This document shows, piece after piece, positions 1-7,816 of a stretch of DNA of 64,000 nucleotides. The stretch lies in IMG/VR virus record IMGVR_UViG_3300005253_000051, positions 17,506 to 81,505 of that record. One strand, written 5' to 3'. Within the stretch, counting starts at the first letter, position 1. Every line of letters starts with the position of its first letter. The stretch comes from a virus. Below the pieces are notes generated by a model. That model ran no database searches and was not told the origin of the DNA. It saw nothing but the letters and a program-made list of their open reading frames with translations. Position numbers and translations under genes: made by a program.

Positions 1-300
1 GTCGGTGGCGGCGCGAGCTGCGCAAGCGGCGGCGCGAGCGGCGGCGTAGGCGGAATCGGCGTCGGTGGAGTCGGTGGCGGCATAGTCGGTGGCATAGGCG
101 GAGTAGATGGCGGCACGAGCACCGGCACGAGCGGTAGTACTGCTTATTTGTTCCCCGTTCACATAGCTCTCTGCAATCTCAATTGCAGTCACGACACCGG
201 ATCGTCGTTCGCCGCCGTAAAACGGCAACGCCAGACGAGCACACGCGGCGGCGAATCCGGTGGCATTTCGCAAGTCGTTCCATTTGCGTTCGTATTTCAT
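1..300 (-). CDS. Alanine-rich paralogue family protein, partial (copy 1)
   Basis: The start codon is at 300 and the reading frame runs off the left edge, so only the N-terminal 100 residues are visible. It opens with a Lys-Tyr-x-Arg-Lys-Trp stretch and the family block GFAAACARLALPFY, followed by AIEIAESYVNGEQI, then enters an alanine-rich helical stretch. The same architecture recurs in eight other genes and one remnant here. Its ATG overlaps the stop of the upstream HNH gene by ATGA, so the two are probably translationally coupled. Function is unknown; the layout recalls putative Imm5-like immunity proteins, but that is only a resemblance. Confidence 0.75.
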   Translation of the reverse strand, partial: MKYERKWNDLRNATGFAAACARLALPFYGGERRSGVVTAIEIAESYVNGEQISSTTARAGARAAIYSAYATDYAATDSTDADSAYAAARAAACAARAATD

Positions 301-839
301 ACGTACGGAATCCAGCCTTTTCCAAACAGAACGCTGCGGCACTTGTCACACGTGATCGAGAGATCACTTCCTGAGATGTTGTCGCGGGCGCCGCAGTAGG
401 CTGTAAGCGGGTAGCAGCTATTTTCGGCGTGTTTGGGTTCCCATCGGCCGGGCTCGGGCAGACCGCCGGCATACTCGATTAGCTCGTAGACGCGCTGCTG
501 CTGTCCACGCGGGAAGTAGTGCGCCCAGAACTGATCGTGAAACGGATCATTGGTGCTCTTGCGGTAGTTGCATGAGCTACACGCAGGAACGCAGTTGCCC
601 AACACCGAGTGACCGCCGCGCCCGAGCGGCACGAAGTGCTCCAGCTGAAGCGGCCGGGTTTCGCACGAAACGCCGCAATAGGCGCACGTGTACTCGAAAA
701 ATTCGAGCGTGTAGCGCCATTCATCAAGCGTAATGCGGGCTATGTAGCCGCGTCTGCGAGCTTCTGTACGCGCGTTGGTCGCTTGGTACGTGGCGTACTT
801 GTAATGGGCGTCGCGGCCGTATCTGGGTCTTCGAGCCAT
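297..839 (-). CDS. HNH endonuclease
   Basis: A 180-residue protein with a classical HNH core: a CAYCG knuckle, LEHFVPLGRGG (first His) and NCVPACSSCNYRKS (Asn plus second CxxC). This is the zinc-stabilised HNH fold of free-standing phage and intron endonucleases that nick double-stranded DNA. A second Cys-containing tail (CYPLTAYCG and ITCDKCRS) may bind another zinc. The start is preceded by AGGATG. It sits between two members of the alanine-rich family, a typical homing-endonuclease position, though no insertion boundary is visible. Confidence 0.85.
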   Translation of the reverse strand: MARRPRYGRDAHYKYATYQATNARTEARRRGYIARITLDEWRYTLEFFEYTCAYCGVSCETRPLQLEHFVPLGRGGHSVLGNCVPACSSCNYRKSTNDPFHDQFWAHYFPRGQQQRVYELIEYAGGLPEPGRWEPKHAENSCYPLTAYCGARDNISGSDLSITCDKCRSVLFGKGWIPYV

Positions 840-843
840 GATT

Positions 844-1341
844 TCATCCTGCTAAGAGTTCTTTGGCTAGGTTCTCATCCCCGGCTATGATCGCAGCACC
901 CGCGGCTTGGCGCAGCTCTGTGTCAAAATCTTGACCGCCGCTGAGATCTCGGGTGACCCAGCGAGCGAAAGCGATTTGCAACTCGCTGTCACAGACGCCA
1001 GCACGGGAAGCGTAAACGGCGGCGCGAATGGCGTCGTCGGCGGCGTTGGCGGCGTTGGCGTAGGTGATGTCGGCAGCGTAGCCGGCAGCATAGGCGGCAA
1101 CACGAGCGGCATCGGCCGCGCCGCTCGCGTCGGCGGCGCGAGCGACGTGAAGGGCGTTAGCGGCGGCATAGGCGTCGGTAGCGTTTATTTGTTCGTCCTC
1201 TGCAATCTCGATCGCGACTACGACAACAGATCGTCGATCTCCCCTGTAAAACGGCAGTGCTAGACGCGCACACGTGGCGGCGAATCCGACCGCGTTCCGC
1301 TGATCAGCCCACTTTCGATCCCATTTAGGTCGTTGAACCAT
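844..1341 (-). CDS. Alanine-rich paralogue family protein (copy 2)
   Basis: 165 residues. N-terminal block NAVGFAATCARLALPFY, then AIEIAEDEQI, a variable alanine-rich centre (AADAARVAAYAAGYAAD and similar), and the C-terminal block RWVTRDLSG...ELRQAAGAAIIAGDENLAKELL. The conserved ends with a hypervariable helical centre define the family. Tandem palindromes lie just upstream (1366-1415). No catalytic motif is visible. The function is not recognised; an immunity-like or small helical-repeat binding role is possible. Confidence 0.75.
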   Translation of the reverse strand: MVQRPKWDRKWADQRNAVGFAATCARLALPFYRGDRRSVVVVAIEIAEDEQINATDAYAAANALHVARAADASGAADAARVAAYAAGYAADITYANAANAADDAIRAAVYASRAGVCDSELQIAFARWVTRDLSGGQDFDTELRQAAGAAIIAGDENLAKELLAG

Positions 1342-1365
1342 GGATCCACCCTATCAAAAATAACT

Positions 1366-1415
1366 AAAGTAGACAACGTCTACTTTACGTCCGTATCGTT
1401 GAGAAATACGGACGT
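1366..1415. repeat. Two tandem perfect inverted repeats
   Basis: AAAGTAGAC and GTCTACTTT (9-bp arms, 3-nt loop, 1366-1386) are followed at once by ACGTCCGTAT and ATACGGACGT (10-bp arms, 9-nt loop, 1387-1415). They lie in the 120-bp gap between copies 2 and 3 of the alanine-rich family. Read on the minus strand, the second hairpin is followed by a loosely T-rich tail, so it may be a terminator; an operator for a dimeric regulator is the alternative. Confidence 0.7.
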
Positions 1416-1460
1416 AGGCTGGTTCTTGGGCCGCGCCAAATGCCTGTGAATCCGAGCTGG

Positions 1461-1972
1461 TTATGCGAGTATCTCACGAGCGAGATCTTCATCGCCTGCC
1501 ACGATCGCGGCGCCCGCGGCTTGGCGGGTTGCCTCGTCGATGGGCCACCGTGGGCTGATATCCCGTACGATCCAGCGCGCGAACGCCACATCCATATCGT
1601 GGGCATCGACGCCAGCTTTGATAGCGCGAGCGATGACGCCCCTGGTTTGGGTAGCGTACCGGGTAATAGCACCCTTGGCTTTTGTGAGTGCGCGATTAGC
1701 TATATAAAGGTCCTGTCTGGCTTCTACGATTGCGCGATTAGCATCGCTGAAAGTTGCTTTGACGATGCTTAAATCATCGTTGCTAGAGGCCGGACCGAAG
1801 GCTTTATCAGCGATATCCCAGGCATTTTTGGCAGTCTTAACAGCTTTGATAGCAGTTTTCTGAATTGCCTTGGCGAGAAGTAATTCTCTTTCGTAGAACG
1901 GCAGTGCCAAACGGGTGCATTCAGCCTCGAACTCAAACTCGTTTTTCAGATTAGCCCATTCACGTTTGTAGT

Positions 1973-1976
<4 letters not shown>
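1461..1976 (-). CDS. Alanine-rich paralogue family protein (copy 3, lysine-rich centre)
   Basis: 171 residues. It keeps the family ends (ECTRLALPFY near the N terminus; AFARWIVRDIS and RQAAGAAIVAGDEDLAREIL at the C terminus), but the centre is a charged Lys/Ala helix (KAIQKTAIKAVKTAKNAW) rather than a near-pure Ala run, with lower GC. The start overlaps the stop of copy 4 by 4 bp. It is the most diverged full-length member nearby. Function unknown. Confidence 0.75.
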
Positions 1977-2461
<485 letters not shown>

Positions 2462-2467
2462 CCCGCC

Positions 2468-2719
2468 TCACCCCGTCGCCAAGTACAACCGGCGGCGCTG
2501 CGATCGTGACATTCGCAGCATCATGACCATGATCCGCGCCCCGGCCCAATCGTATTGGCTCATGCAGCGGTCAAAGCACCACTGCACGTCCTTGAGTTTG
2601 ATGTTCCCGTCGTCCAGTACCACGTGCAGGTTACCGCCCGCCTCGTTCCCGGGTCGCGCGTAGTAGACCTGGATCAACGCCAGCACTTCAGGAACGATCG
2701 GTTTTTCTGGATGCTTCAT
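2468..2719 (-). CDS. Small conserved-type phage protein
   Basis: About 83 residues from Met at 2719; a start at 2740 is also open but overlaps the upstream gene more deeply. It contains NLHVVLDDGNIKLKDVQWC followed by a helical Met/Arg-rich end. The LHVVLDDGN block is of a kind seen in small hypothetical phage proteins; I cannot assign a function. It overlaps the upstream small membrane-protein gene by about 32 bp. Confidence 0.6.
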   Translation of the reverse strand: MKHPEKPIVPEVLALIQVYYARPGNEAGGNLHVVLDDGNIKLKDVQWCFDRCMSQYDWAGARIMVMMLRMSRSQRRRLYLATG

Positions 2720-2927
2720 CAGCCCACTTGCGCCAGCCATAGAGGTTGATACAGAAGAACGTCATCGCATTCGCAATCATCGACGGACTCCATATTTGGT
2801 AAGCGTAGATGCCCCACAAAACGATGCTCGCAATGCGAACGATCCAACCTTCGATTCGTTTCCAGGCGAGCAAAAGGTTGCCGAATACGTTGAGCGCGAA
2901 TGCTAAAAACCCGACGATTTCGATCAT
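2688..2927 (-). CDS. PnuC-like small membrane protein
   Basis: 79 residues with three hydrophobic segments and the ending CINLYGWRKWAD, which resembles the last helix of PnuC nicotinamide-riboside/NMN transporters. At this length it would be a half-transporter of SemiSWEET type working as an oligomer. NAD-precursor uptake genes are common in large phages. The assignment rests on pattern only. ATGA overlap with the upstream gene. Confidence 0.5.
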   Translation of the reverse strand: MIEIVGFLAFALNVFGNLLLAWKRIEGWIVRIASIVLWGIYAYQIWSPSMIANAMTFFCINLYGWRKWADEASRKTDRS

Positions 2928-3160
2928 GCCTCTAGCAACTTGATGGCGCGCGAGATCTGTACGAGCGGTCGATCGTGCTCAGCGGCCCACGTCACCGATT
3001 GAACGCCCAACACCACCACCGGCAATTCCCGTACGAGATCACGAAAGCATCCGAGGCAGCGCCAATGCAGGCAAGTCTCGGGATGCTTGACCTTGAACGC
3101 GCGCGGGCGCTTCCGACAGTACTCGCAGAGTAGGGGCATCAGCTTTTCTGGAATACCCAT
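2924..3160 (-). CDS. Small zinc-knuckle protein
   Basis: 78 residues with CEYC near the N terminus and CLHWRCLGC about 15 residues later, giving a likely Cys4 zinc site, then a helical tail (AIKLLEA). One of many small zinc-knuckle proteins in the left arm. Function not recognised; nucleic-acid or host-protein binding is plausible. Confidence 0.6.
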   Translation of the reverse strand: MGIPEKLMPLLCEYCRKRPRAFKVKHPETCLHWRCLGCFRDLVRELPVVVLGVQSVTWAAEHDRPLVQISRAIKLLEA

Positions 3161-3438
3161 TTGGCTTCGTAACTTTCGTTGTAACCAGGCTTGTCATACA
3201 TCACTTGCCATCCGGCGGCGCGGAACATTCCTTCGATGTCAAGCCATCCCCTATCGAAGATACACGTTCGATCGAGTCCAGCATCGACTAATCGTTTCAC
3301 CACTTCGTTTTGAAGGATGGTTACATATCCGTTGCGGTAGTTCTCACAAATGAGATCGTTGAACACCTCGATCACGACACTAGGAATGGTTTCTTTTTTG
3401 TGAGCTGCTGCTTCGTCGGGTCGTATGGGTCTATCCAT
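3139..3438 (-). CDS. Hypothetical protein, 99 aa
   Basis: The start at 3438 (MDRPIRPDE) is chosen because GGAGGA lies seven bases upstream; the open frame extends to 3513 without a good ribosome site. Mixed alpha/beta composition with SVVIEVFNDLICENY and a C-terminal YEAKWVFQKS. No recognised domain. It overlaps the downstream gene by 22 bp. Confidence 0.6.
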   Translation of the reverse strand: MDRPIRPDEAAAHKKETIPSVVIEVFNDLICENYRNGYVTILQNEVVKRLVDAGLDRTCIFDRGWLDIEGMFRAAGWQVMYDKPGYNESYEAKWVFQKS

Positions 3439-3455
3439 GGAAGTCCTCCATTTCA

Positions 3456-3935
3456 TCAATGCCTCCTGGCTGAGAGCACGTTCCGGGCGCCTGAGATCGC
3501 GCGCTCGTCCCACAGCAGTGACGGCATGTACGGCGCACGCCAGTACTTCGCCACTTTTTCAGCGAGCGCGACGCTGAAGGTTGTGTACGGTGGATCGTCG
3601 AACTCGAAGCGTTCGATATCGATAGGGCGCTCGCAGTCTTCGGTGCACAGATTGAAATTCGGAGCGCCTGCTATCGACAGCGTTTTGTTGTAGGTCGAGT
3701 GGCCCTGCGGCAGCACTTTGTCGTCAAGGGCGTAGTCGATCGACGGCAGCATGAAATCGAACACGTGCCAGGAACACACGGGCCCGTAGCCAATGGCACG
3801 ATATCGGTACATTTCATGAGCGCTGAGGGGAGGGGGGTGATCGGACAGCGCCAACGCGAAACTCGACGTGCGCACGTCGTTGACGGTCACGTAGTTGAGG
3901 TTGGTGAAGAGGATGTACGTTATTTTGCTCATCAC
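3456..3935 (-). CDS. Hypothetical protein, 159 aa
   Basis: A 159-residue acidic-neutral protein starting MMSKITYILFTNLNYV. Contains HEMYRYRAIGYGP and RFEFDDPPYTTFSVALAEK. No membrane segment and no recognised motif. Its start overlaps the end of the next alanine-rich gene by 4 bp, placing it in the same minus-strand operon. Confidence 0.6.
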   Translation of the reverse strand: MMSKITYILFTNLNYVTVNDVRTSSFALALSDHPPPLSAHEMYRYRAIGYGPVCSWHVFDFMLPSIDYALDDKVLPQGHSTYNKTLSIAGAPNFNLCTEDCERPIDIERFEFDDPPYTTFSVALAEKVAKYWRAPYMPSLLWDERAISGARNVLSARRH

Positions 3936-4486
3936 CTGTGGACGCTACGCCTTCGGGAATATTCAAGCAGCTGCCGGGCTAGATCCTCATCGCCGGCCAC
4001 GACGGCTGCGCCCGCGGCAGCGCGTAGTTCTTCGTCTAAATCTCGACCACGGCTGAGATCTCGGATGACCCAGCGTGCAAAGGCGATCTGAATCTCACTG
4101 GAATCGACACCAGCGTGAGAAGCGTCGGCGGCGGCGTAGGTGACATAGGCGGCAGCGGAGTCGTCGGTATAGGGGGAGTTGGTAGCGTGAGCGGCGGCCC
4201 AAGCGGTAGCACTGGCGACGCGAGCAGCGTCGGCGGCGGCATAGGCGGCAGTGGCGGCATAGGCGGCGCGGGTGGCGCGGGCGGCAGCGCGAGGGGCGCC
4301 GCGAGCGGCGGCGCTAGCAGCGGCACTATCTATTTGCTTCTTGTTCGCATAGCGCTCCGCAATCTTGATTGCAGCTATGACAGCAGATTGTTGATCGCCG
4401 TTATAAAACGGCAGCGCCAGACGCGCGCATTCAACTGCGAATCCAACTGCATTGCGGAGATTACTCCATTTCCGATCGTATTTCAC
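3932..4486 (-). CDS. Alanine-rich paralogue family protein (copy 5), GTG start
   Basis: About 184 residues. The GTG at 4486 is preferred because it aligns with the family N terminus (KYDRKWSNLRNAVGFA), overlaps the upstream stop as GTGA and follows GGCGGAG; an ATG at 4516 is also in frame. Family C-terminal block AFARWVIRDLSRGRDLDEEL and AVVAGDEDLARQLL. The long Ala-rich centre includes AAYVTYAAADA. Ends YSRRRSVHR, a basic extension absent from other copies. Function unknown. Confidence 0.75.
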   Translation of the reverse strand: MKYDRKWSNLRNAVGFAVECARLALPFYNGDQQSAVIAAIKIAERYANKKQIDSAAASAAARGAPRAAARATRAAYAATAAYAAADAARVASATAWAAAHATNSPYTDDSAAAYVTYAAADASHAGVDSSEIQIAFARWVIRDLSRGRDLDEELRAAAGAAVVAGDEDLARQLLEYSRRRSVHR

Positions 4487-4695
4487 GCACTCCGCCCCCA
4501 CGCCAATTCGTTGCACCGAATTTCATCTTTACAACGAGGACAGAAAACAACTTTCCACATGATATCCGGGGTCTCTCGGTCGTACACCGTGCGTATATCA
4601 GAAGGCTCGTATTCTGCAAGCACGAGACAGTTGCGGCACCGCGCACGCGCTACGACATTCACCTTATTCGGATCTTCTATGATTTTAGCCATCAC
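4483..4695 (-). CDS. Small zinc-ribbon protein
   Basis: 70 residues with CRNC and, some 30 residues later, CPRC (KVVFCPRCKDEI), a typical two-knuckle zinc ribbon. Coupled to the next gene by GTGA and to the previous one by ATGA. Likely binds zinc; partner unknown. Confidence 0.6.
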   Translation of the reverse strand: MMAKIIEDPNKVNVVARARCRNCLVLAEYEPSDIRTVYDRETPDIMWKVVFCPRCKDEIRCNELAWGRSA

Positions 4696-5327
4696 TTGAT
4701 CGCACTGAGCACCAGCTCAGTTTGAAATCCCGTCGCGGCGTAGTCGTCGGCGTGCATCGGCGGCTGAAAGTGAAGTATGACAACTTCCTTGCCTTTCGCG
4801 GCGCGCACGATGCCCAACAGATGGGTCTGCGACTCCGGCGCGTTTTCGTCCTCGGGGATATAGCTCCAATACTGGCTCATGGTCTTGGCTACCGAGTGAA
4901 CTGGGAACTTCGTGGTGTAGTCGAACGCACAGACAGAATCGGGGCTGTATTTGGCGTTGATGAACGCTCGAAGCCGCGCCTCGCCCAGATCTCGATCTGT
5001 TTTATGCTCCGGACCCGGATCGGGAATCGTGAGCACATGAGATCTAATTTCCTCGAACCTATCGGGTCGTACGTCGTAGCTGTTGAGCTGAAGCGCGGCG
5101 CCTGCGAAGTACGAGTAGCCGAGCACCTTGCCTGTTTTTACGGCCACGATTTCAATCGCGAGATCACCCGGTTCGGCGGTGACGGATTTGCCTCGAAACG
5201 GGCGTCGCCGCTCTACCGCGTTGAGCGTTTGTGAATTAGTCTCAACCGGGTGCGCATGAATGACGCGCAGAAGACGCCCGCCGCGCACGTGGACCCAGCC
5301 GAACCGCTTGCGTAGTGAGAGCTTCAT
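4692..5327 (-). CDS. Hypothetical protein, 211 aa
   Basis: The start at 5327 (MKLSLRKRFGWVHVRGG) is preceded by AGGAGG and overlaps the HD-gene stop by ATGA. The protein has a beta-rich first half with EIVAVKTGKVLGYSYFAG and a C-terminal VVILHFQPPMHADDY. No domain recognised. Co-transcribed with the HD phosphohydrolase, so a role near nucleotide metabolism is possible but unsupported. Confidence 0.6.
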   Translation of the reverse strand: MKLSLRKRFGWVHVRGGRLLRVIHAHPVETNSQTLNAVERRRPFRGKSVTAEPGDLAIEIVAVKTGKVLGYSYFAGAALQLNSYDVRPDRFEEIRSHVLTIPDPGPEHKTDRDLGEARLRAFINAKYSPDSVCAFDYTTKFPVHSVAKTMSQYWSYIPEDENAPESQTHLLGIVRAAKGKEVVILHFQPPMHADDYAATGFQTELVLSAIK

Positions 5328-5863
5328 TGAAGCCTCCTGAACCGTGACATAAATTCTCGCCGCGCGGTTTCCACCGACCACCCTTCGATCCGGTCCTTCA
5401 ACGGCTCGACTCCCTCAAGCACCTCCCACTCCTTCCAACAGGGCTCCATCAGATCACGCTTCTCGGTCGCCAGCATGATGAGATCAGCTCGTTTGATCTC
5501 ATCAACCGCATCCAATCGCTCCATGAGTGATTCCCGAGAAAAAAACTTCTCGAACACAGCGCTCTCAACTCGCTTTTCTATGCGCCGGAAGTCGGGAAGC
5601 ATGTACTTGAGCGGCGCCACCATATCGCCGGTGTAGGCTTCGGCCGCATCGTGCAGTAGCGCGGTGAGCTGGCCGGCTTTGCTACCAGTGATGATATCGC
5701 ACACGTAGCAGGAGTGCTGCGCGACCGAGTAGAACTCGGTGCAGTGACCGTTGAACCGGCACTGCTTTGACAGCGCGTGGGCGATGTCCTCGATGTTGAT
5801 TGCGTCCGGGGACGGGTCCTCGAAATCGAATACCTGCCCGCTTCTAGTTTGAAACCAGGTCAT
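5324..5863 (-). CDS. HD-domain phosphohydrolase (YfbR-like 5'-nucleotidase type)
   Basis: 179 residues. HD superfamily signature: His in SVAQHS (about residue 50), the HD pair in ALLHDAAEAYTGD (71-72) and a later Asp in KRADLIML. This arrangement matches the YfbR-type 5'-deoxynucleotidases and related phage HD hydrolases acting on nucleoside monophosphates in the cytoplasm. In this genome it would work alongside ThyX, dCMP deaminase and the DUF5664-like protein to adjust the dNTP pool. The substrate is not shown by sequence. Confidence 0.8.
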   Translation of the reverse strand: MTWFQTRSGQVFDFEDPSPDAINIEDIAHALSKQCRFNGHCTEFYSVAQHSCYVCDIITGSKAGQLTALLHDAAEAYTGDMVAPLKYMLPDFRRIEKRVESAVFEKFFSRESLMERLDAVDEIKRADLIMLATEKRDLMEPCWKEWEVLEGVEPLKDRIEGWSVETARREFMSRFRRLQ

Positions 5864-5922
5864 GTTTGTTTCCTTCTTTGGAATTCATGGTACGGGGACC
5901 AAAACGTGGTCGGATCGAGGCT

Positions 5923-6150
5923 CTAGGTAGGGATCGAGTATGGTTCGTTCCAATCTCCGCCGATCAGCCCGTAGTAGAGTTTGCGCGCAGACTTTTCATC
6001 GGCTGCACGAAGTGTAAAATCCGGTCCCTGGGTAAACTGAACATCGACTGTCCACGGACAACCGTGCTTGGGATGGAGCTTATCTGGCATGTTTTCCCAG
6101 CTGCATATATCGACACGTGCGATTATGCGCACCATGGTTTTCTTCTTCAC
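5923..6150 (-). CDS. Hypothetical protein, 75 aa (GTG start)
   Basis: The GTG at 6150 overlaps the stop of the preceding 33-residue gene as TAGTG, suggesting coupled translation; an ATG five codons in is an alternative. Contains MVRIIARVDICSW and ARKLYYGLIGGDW. No recognised domain. Confidence 0.5.
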   Translation of the reverse strand: MKKKTMVRIIARVDICSWENMPDKLHPKHGCPWTVDVQFTQGPDFTLRAADEKSARKLYYGLIGGDWNEPYSIPT

Positions 6151-6251
6151 TACTGCCCTCCACCGGTTTTGCGCTCATCGAACAATCGATCTCGTTTGCG
6201 ATCAAGTGCTTCGATTTGCTGCACGAGTTTGCGCATCTTCTTGTCTTTCAT
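6150..6251 (-). CDS. 33-aa charged helical peptide
   Basis: A very short gene with a clear ribosome site (CAGGAGAC, 6-7 bases before ATG) and a TAGTG junction to the next gene. The product is Lys/Arg/Glu-rich, with RKLVQQIEALDRKRDRL forming a likely coiled-coil helix. Function unknown. Confidence 0.55.
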   Translation of the reverse strand: MKDKKMRKLVQQIEALDRKRDRLFDERKTGGGQ

Positions 6252-6305
6252 TCGTTGTCTCCTGGCGGCCGGCGGCGCGGCCGGGTGCGGCGCAGTCGTC
6301 ACACT

Positions 6306-6620
6306 TCACCGATTCGCGATCCCGAACACTCGCTCAAACACTGAAGAGTCCATGCTCCAGAACCATTCGGGCTCGTCTTCGAGCCAGCAACGGAAAAGGT
6401 AATGGTTCTTTGGCCGGAATGCCCGTATGCGTACACCTTCCTTCGAGACGTACGTAACGGCGCTGTTCTTCAGTTTCTTTTCCTCGGCTAGTTCTTGCTG
6501 GCCTTTCAAGAAACCGAGTTTGGCGACTTCTGCCACCTCTTCGAGTGTCCATTCGATGTTACCGTATCGGGCGGCTTGGGTTGCTTGACGATAGATTTCT
6601 TGCAGCAGCGTTGATGGCAT
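6306..6620 (-). CDS. Hypothetical protein, 104 aa
   Basis: 104 residues: a helical N-terminal half (IEWTLEEVAEVAKLGFLKG) and a beta-rich C-terminal half (YLFRCWLEDEPEWFWSM). No motif recognised. Part of the continuous minus-strand operon. Confidence 0.6.
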   Translation of the reverse strand: MPSTLLQEIYRQATQAARYGNIEWTLEEVAEVAKLGFLKGQQELAEEKKLKNSAVTYVSKEGVRIRAFRPKNHYLFRCWLEDEPEWFWSMDSSVFERVFGIANR

Positions 6621-6677
6621 TGTTTAGTCCTTTCGACGGTTTTTCAGCTCCCTCTCGAACTCGTAGATCTTGTCTTC

Positions 6678-6920
6678 CTAGTCCTCCGGCAAAAGCTCGA
6701 CTTGGCACTCCGGGAACTTTTTCGCTCGTGCGTCTTGATGGGCGCGTAGTTGCCGGGCTCTATTCAGTGCATCCTCCGCTCTAAATGCTGCTGTCGTAGC
6801 AGAGTCTTCAGCCTGGCACGCGCCGCAGATCTCGTTCCAGTTGGCTCCCTGAACGCGCACGCGCCGTTTGTACCCACAACGAGTACACGCCTTAGCTTCG
6901 ATGGTCGTGGGGATTCCCAT
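6678..6920 (-). CDS. Small zinc-knuckle protein
   Basis: 80 residues with CTRCGYKRR and CGACQ, two CxxC knuckles 17 residues apart, followed by a long Ala/Arg helix. A DksA-like or zinc-ribbon-like small protein; family not certain. Confidence 0.6.
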   Translation of the reverse strand: MGIPTTIEAKACTRCGYKRRVRVQGANWNEICGACQAEDSATTAAFRAEDALNRARQLRAHQDARAKKFPECQVELLPED

Positions 6921-6922
6921 GG

Positions 6923-7150
6923 TTACTGCGGCACCACGGCCAAACCGATAGGTCTTTTCCAGATGAGCCTATGCGACGCTATAGAGGTAACAAGCTCCCA
7001 CCCGTCGGCTCCCAACTTGTTCAGTTCGTCTTTTTGAGGGTACTCTTGTTGAGAATACCGCCAGGACGTTACCTTGTACTCCCAGCGCTTCGTTGAAATA
7101 TCTGTATACATGGCCGCTTGGACGCACCCCGCGCCGCCGTATTCAAGCAT
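6923..7150 (-). CDS. DUF4177-like small protein
   Basis: 75 residues from Met 7150, or 62 from Met 7111. The pattern KRWEYKV...ELNKLGADGWELV...LIWKRP matches the small DUF4177 fold: a WEYKV strand, a helix with LGxDGWELV and a final KRP strand. The biochemical role of this family is unknown. Confidence 0.6.
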   Translation of the reverse strand: MLEYGGAGCVQAAMYTDISTKRWEYKVTSWRYSQQEYPQKDELNKLGADGWELVTSIASHRLIWKRPIGLAVVPQ

Positions 7151-7643
7151 TCACGATATCGTGAGCAGTTTTCGACAGCTCCAACACCGTCGTACCCACC
7201 AGCTCGGCCGCTAGCTCGGTGGCGCCGCCGTACGCCGCGGCCAGCGCCGCACTTCTCAGCTCGGCATCGAGCCCCTTGTCGTGCGCCGCAAGACGCACGG
7301 CCCAGCGTACCGCGGCTTGGAATCGCTTCTCCTGTTGCTCACGGTACCGGCCGTAGACGTAGCCTTGCGCGAATTGCGCGGACTCTAAGTATTCTTGGGC
7401 CACGCGGGGATCGTCGCAGAAGATCGCGGACAAGATACGAGCCATGGCGAGATTGCTTCCCAGTCTCCCTGCGCGCTCGTCGATCGCGTCTCGAATTTCG
7501 TCCAGATCAGCTTTTGCGAACTCGGCGCCCGCGGCGTAGTCGAGCACCGCGTTGATGCCGCGTTCAAGTACGAGATCAACGTGTGCGTCGTCGCGTACCA
7601 GCTCAGCAATGAGCCCCAGTTTCATTCTGAACAGGTCTTCCAT
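7143..7643 (-). CDS. Diverged alanine-rich paralogue family protein (copy 6)
   Basis: 166 residues. The C terminus (RWAVRLAAHDKGLDAELRS and AALAAAYGGATELAAELV) aligns with the family C-terminal block RWVVRDLS...LDEELRQAA, but the N terminus (MEDLFRMKLGLIAELV) differs and the centre is not a near-pure Ala run. It has a good ribosome site (AAGGAGTG). Membership is inferred from the C-terminal block. Function unknown. Confidence 0.65.
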   Translation of the reverse strand: MEDLFRMKLGLIAELVRDDAHVDLVLERGINAVLDYAAGAEFAKADLDEIRDAIDERAGRLGSNLAMARILSAIFCDDPRVAQEYLESAQFAQGYVYGRYREQQEKRFQAAVRWAVRLAAHDKGLDAELRSAALAAAYGGATELAAELVGTTVLELSKTAHDIVNA

Positions 7644-7666
7644 CGTGTTACACTCCTTGTGGATGC

Positions 7667-7690
7667 CACAGACCCCCGGCTGTGTTTTTT
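7667..7690 (+). terminator. Short hairpin plus T6, plus strand
   Basis: CACAG, 8-nt loop, CTGTG, then TTTTTT. Oriented for plus-strand transcription although flanking genes are on the minus strand. It may terminate an antisense RNA or be part of a structured leader. Confidence 0.4.
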
Positions 7691-7816
7691 AGATAGTTCC
7701 CGGGTGGCTTACTACACCTATGATCAAGTAGAACACCAAGCGTGGAGGGGCCACGATGCGGTACAAGATCTGATTTTGGCCGCCCTGCCGTCGCATCCGG
7801 GTAGGGTGGCTTTTTT
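7690..7816 (+). ncRNA. Candidate plus-strand small RNA ending in a strong terminator
   Basis: A non-coding 127-bp gap bounded on the right by an 11-bp GC-rich hairpin (7779-7789 with 7800-7810, three G-U pairs) followed by TTTTTT. The hairpin loop begins GTCGCATC (7790-7797), which is complementary to the last eight bases of the CRISPR repeat as read on the minus strand. No promoter is identified. A scoutRNA-like or regulatory RNA is one reading; a plain terminator opposing the operon is another. Confidence 0.35.
7779..7816 (+). terminator. Rho-independent terminator, plus strand
   Basis: Arms GCCGCCCTGCC and GGTAGGGTGGC with T6 directly after the stem. A clear intrinsic terminator for rightward transcription, ending at the 3' edge of the minus-strand 93-residue gene. 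Confidence 0.65.

Noticed and set aside
4115-4699. Long Gly-rich plus-strand open frame (with similar ones opposite every Ala-rich gene)
   Set aside because: Antisense reading of GCN alanine codons yields Gly/Val-rich frames; the minus-strand family is conserved across nine loci and the antisense frames are not.
5866-6457. Overlapping plus-strand open frames of 129-178 residues
   Set aside because: Arg/Ser/Cys-rich shadow composition; the minus strand carries a coherent small-gene operon with ribosome sites and coupled junctions.
7143-7643. Plus-strand Arg/Pro-rich frame (7118-7555)
   Set aside because: The minus-strand frame carries the family C-terminal block and a good ribosome site.
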